A stretch of DNA of 64,000 nt from Cymodocea nodosa (taxonomy: Eukaryota; Streptophyta; Magnoliopsida; Alismatales; Cymodoceaceae): NCBI GenBank assembly GCA_036874045.1, contig CM072337.1:2480001-2544000 (forward strand), given 5' to 3'. Below, one piece after another: positions 61,901 to 64,000 of the stretch. The first letter of the stretch is position 1. Every line of letters starts with the position of its first letter. The notes under the pieces are model-generated. The model did no database searches. It was not told where the DNA came from and saw only the letters and a list, made by a program, of their open reading frames with translations. Both the position numbers and the translations under genes were made by a program.

Positions 61901-63379
61901 TTATGACTGTATTTTCTGAGCGGTTTGGTTGATTAGTGTTTAAATGCAGATCTTACATCTCTTAGATAAAATTACAAAGGCCACCAAAAAAGCTATTGCA
62001 GCAAATACAGCTGTAAACGTTTTTAAATTCTTGAAAAGGTCACCAAGCAAACGCATGCTAACAATTTGTTTTTTGCAAAGTTCAACATTGTGGCTTTACC
62101 CAACATTTGAAGGAGAATGGACTGTAGGCTTACCAGCCAACGTATTATATGTGAATCTTTTCCAAAACCTTTAAAACGTTTCTGGATAAATTCAAGCTGG
62201 TGAACATGGGTAACCTTCATGTGACCTGAAATATGCCATTATAATTGGGATGAATACAAGTGCCATTTCTATCATTTCCTTTTTTGTACCAACACAGTTC
62301 TTGACATTGGTCAGGTCTTCAAATCTGGAGGTTATTTTCCTAATTCGGATTCAAGCACCACAACAACTCAACAAGAAGTGAACATACGGTTTTGTGGGTT
62401 TTCTTTCTCTTTCTGAATCGAATCTTCCCAATGTTTCCACTGTTGTATCTGCATGAAAAATCAAATTACAGCTTATAACTGTCCCTAAATAATTTGGAAA
62501 ACAAACCGGTTTACCCTGAGTGATCCTAAGATCATGGTAAGGACACAGAAAGTGACATGAGAAACCGCCAGGACAAATATAAAGATGTGCAGCTGATGCA
62601 ACGCCTCTAAAGACAACAACGGTATCTTTCCCTGAGCCAAGCCAAGTAAAAAAATTCATCATGTCAATAGAAAATTTCGAAATCCAAAAGAAAGTAAAAC
62701 TTTTGTTGCTCTACTTCTTGCCACCTTGTGAGCGCAGTGGTCCGATCCCGATCCTCCACCTGAGAGGAGCCGCCTACCACTTCCCAAGACACCACCCAGT
62801 AAGGAAGATTTGTAGTGTTCAGTGGTGGTGACGCTCTCTTGTTCCTTCTTGCAAGGAAGCATATGGTCGTAGGAATCCTTCGGAACGCAAATCTTCTGAA
62901 TTGCTCCCTGGGACACCGTCAGCAACAGGGAAATAAACCCCAGCAGCATCAGTTCTGGCCACGATTTCAACAAAAAGCAGACCCTTGCCGCTTACCATCA
63001 AACAGAATGATTTCTAGACTAGAAAAAAACTAAACTAGAAGGAAAATTTGAAAAGGTGAAAGAAAAAAAGAAGACAAGGACCTTCTTTAACTTTGAGGAG
63101 CGCTTCATAGAGTGGTTTCTGGTTCTTCTTCTTCAGGATCTGCAGCAAAAGAGAGACAGATCGAAAATCAACCAACCAGATCCTCAGATGGGTAGGTGAA
63201 ATCACACGAGTGAAGAGAAAAAGAAAAAAAAAGCAAGAAAAGGATCAAACCTTGCCGAGGCGATGCAGAAGTCTTTCCACACAGAGGGAGATGAAGACGA
63301 TGATAGAGCAAACCACTGCAACCACCCACGTCGGCGTGAACTCGAGGTTCACCCCCTCACTTTCTTCTCCACCTGCCAT
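58943..63379 (-). CDS. MLO: MLO-family seven-transmembrane protein
   Basis: Minus strand, 14 exons: 63379-63251, 63139-63082, 62954-62725, 62631-62515, 62448-62388, 62225-62134, 61174-61100, 60999-60911, 60835-60786, 60513-60473, 60119-59910, 59634-59567, 59483-59423 and 59185-58943. All introns are GT-AG and the sum is 507 residues without stops. MLO proteins are plasma-membrane, calmodulin-binding proteins; members act in powdery-mildew susceptibility, root thigmotropism or pollen tube signalling. Marks are FTPTWVVAVVCSIIVFISL (first membrane helix), ELMLLGFISLLLTVSQ, LEALHQLHIFIFVLAV, MTHCRSNPKFNFHRYMLRAL, SWYLWIFVVIFLLLNING, LLLAVGTKLEYIITRLAHEV, HFILFQNAFEIAF and LCSYSTLPLYAIVTQMG. The calmodulin-binding region is near residues 440-462 (GLLGWAQKVKKRKG). 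The tail after it is short and lacks the D/E-F-S-F motif of mildew-susceptibility members. From memory it looks closest to the Arabidopsis MLO1/13/15 group; that is an inference. Confidence 0.94.
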
Positions 63380-64000
63380 TCCGCCTCACCCCAACCTCGA
63401 AGACAATCTGGTTTACGGGTAGATGGATGACTATATTCAACTGAGGGAGAAGACAAAAAAAGGGACAACTTCGCTGGACCGGAGACAACCAAAGATGACG
63501 TCGCTGAACGCGGCGACGATCTGGAAAAAGTGGACCCAAACGACGCAAAAGAGCTGCGACCCAGATGATGGAAAGGGGTAAGGAACGAGATTCTGGAAGG
63601 AAAACCCTCTTCAAGTCTCTTCGTCCCGCCCTTTACTATTTCAGATTGAACAAGACGGAGTGGGGTGTGCGACGGCAGGAGCAGCAAGAACAGTGCACAG
63701 ACCGACCAGGGGAAACCTGTCGCTGTCTGTCAATTTCACATGTAGGGGTGGGGGATTAAGGTTGTACAGGGGTAGGTTTGAAAGAACGTTTGTTTACGCA
63801 TTTTTTAAAAGAATTTATTTTTTTTCCCTTGCAAAAAAAATAATTTACATTTTCAGTAAATACTTACAATATTTTGGGCGGTCGTGTACTTGTGGTGATT
63901 TAGCAAAAATTAAAATTTAAGAAAAATGATGAAAATGAAAAATAACAAAAAAATATTTATTTTTTTTGATATTTCTGAACGTGAAGAATAATAATGAAAT
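63380..64000 (-). promoter_or_regulatory. 5' UTR and upstream region of MLO
   Basis: GC-richer DNA up to about 63760, then AT-rich. No gene of its own; the open frames are on both strands and have no recognisable product. No clear TATA box was chosen. Confidence 0.35.

Noticed and set aside
61944..62174. Frames within MLO between exons 6 and 7
   Set aside because: IIRWL at the end of exon 6 joins HSFGKQFYGSV of exon 7 directly and in frame, so the sequence between is intron.

Overview
This is nuclear plant DNA with widely spaced intron-bearing genes, no operons, and long AT-rich stretches built from nested and decayed LTR retrotransposons and DNA transposons. GC-rich starts on several genes (the carboxylesterase, RabGDI exon 1, MLO exon 1) beside AT-rich introns suggest a monocot; that is an inference and the species cannot be named from the window.

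Layout. 1-11475: one or more Athila-like Ty3/gypsy elements. In order there is a Glu/Gln-rich ORF, an Athila-type gag, and, where pol should be, an F-box reading frame, followed by a polypurine tract and two tandem ~1.9-kb LTRs. 11476-12970: a minus-strand Copia fragment. 13007-14594: a chromovirus pol 3' part. 15630-16751: an intact GC-rich carboxylesterase gene. 17040-18650: a second broken Ty3/gypsy pol. 18985-20449: degenerate repeats. 20455-22165: an antisense copy of the Glu-rich ORF. 23102-26652: a third LTR of the Athila-like family, split by a 1.61-kb solo LTR with a clean TTATG duplication. 27637-31392: a decayed PIF/Harbinger transposon with both ORFs. 31393-36600: repeat-rich DNA with a Copia remnant.

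The right-hand 27 kb is genic. RAP (chloroplast RAP-domain protein, 3 exons, 36703-42034, +) and a Rab GDP-dissociation inhibitor (13 exons, 44898-57133, +) are followed by a convergent MLO-family membrane protein (14 exons, 58943-63379, -). I rebuilt all splice sites by reading frame. The three predicted proteins are 629, 444 and 507 residues and contain no stops. The GDI and RAP genes are stretched by intronic transposons: an RTE-type LINE, a foldback-like repeat and a Copia gag-only element.

The genes are not a pathway. RAP acts in plastid RNA metabolism, GDI recycles Rab GTPases, MLO is a seven-pass calmodulin-binding membrane protein, and the carboxylesterase is a cytosolic hydrolase. 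The most unusual signals are the F-box frame inside a gag-only Athila-like element, and the families of short perfect inverted pairs (TCGTTGAGTTA...TAACTCAACGA) that recur at ORF boundaries and in the LTRs, with the motif swapped for a different one in one LTR copy.
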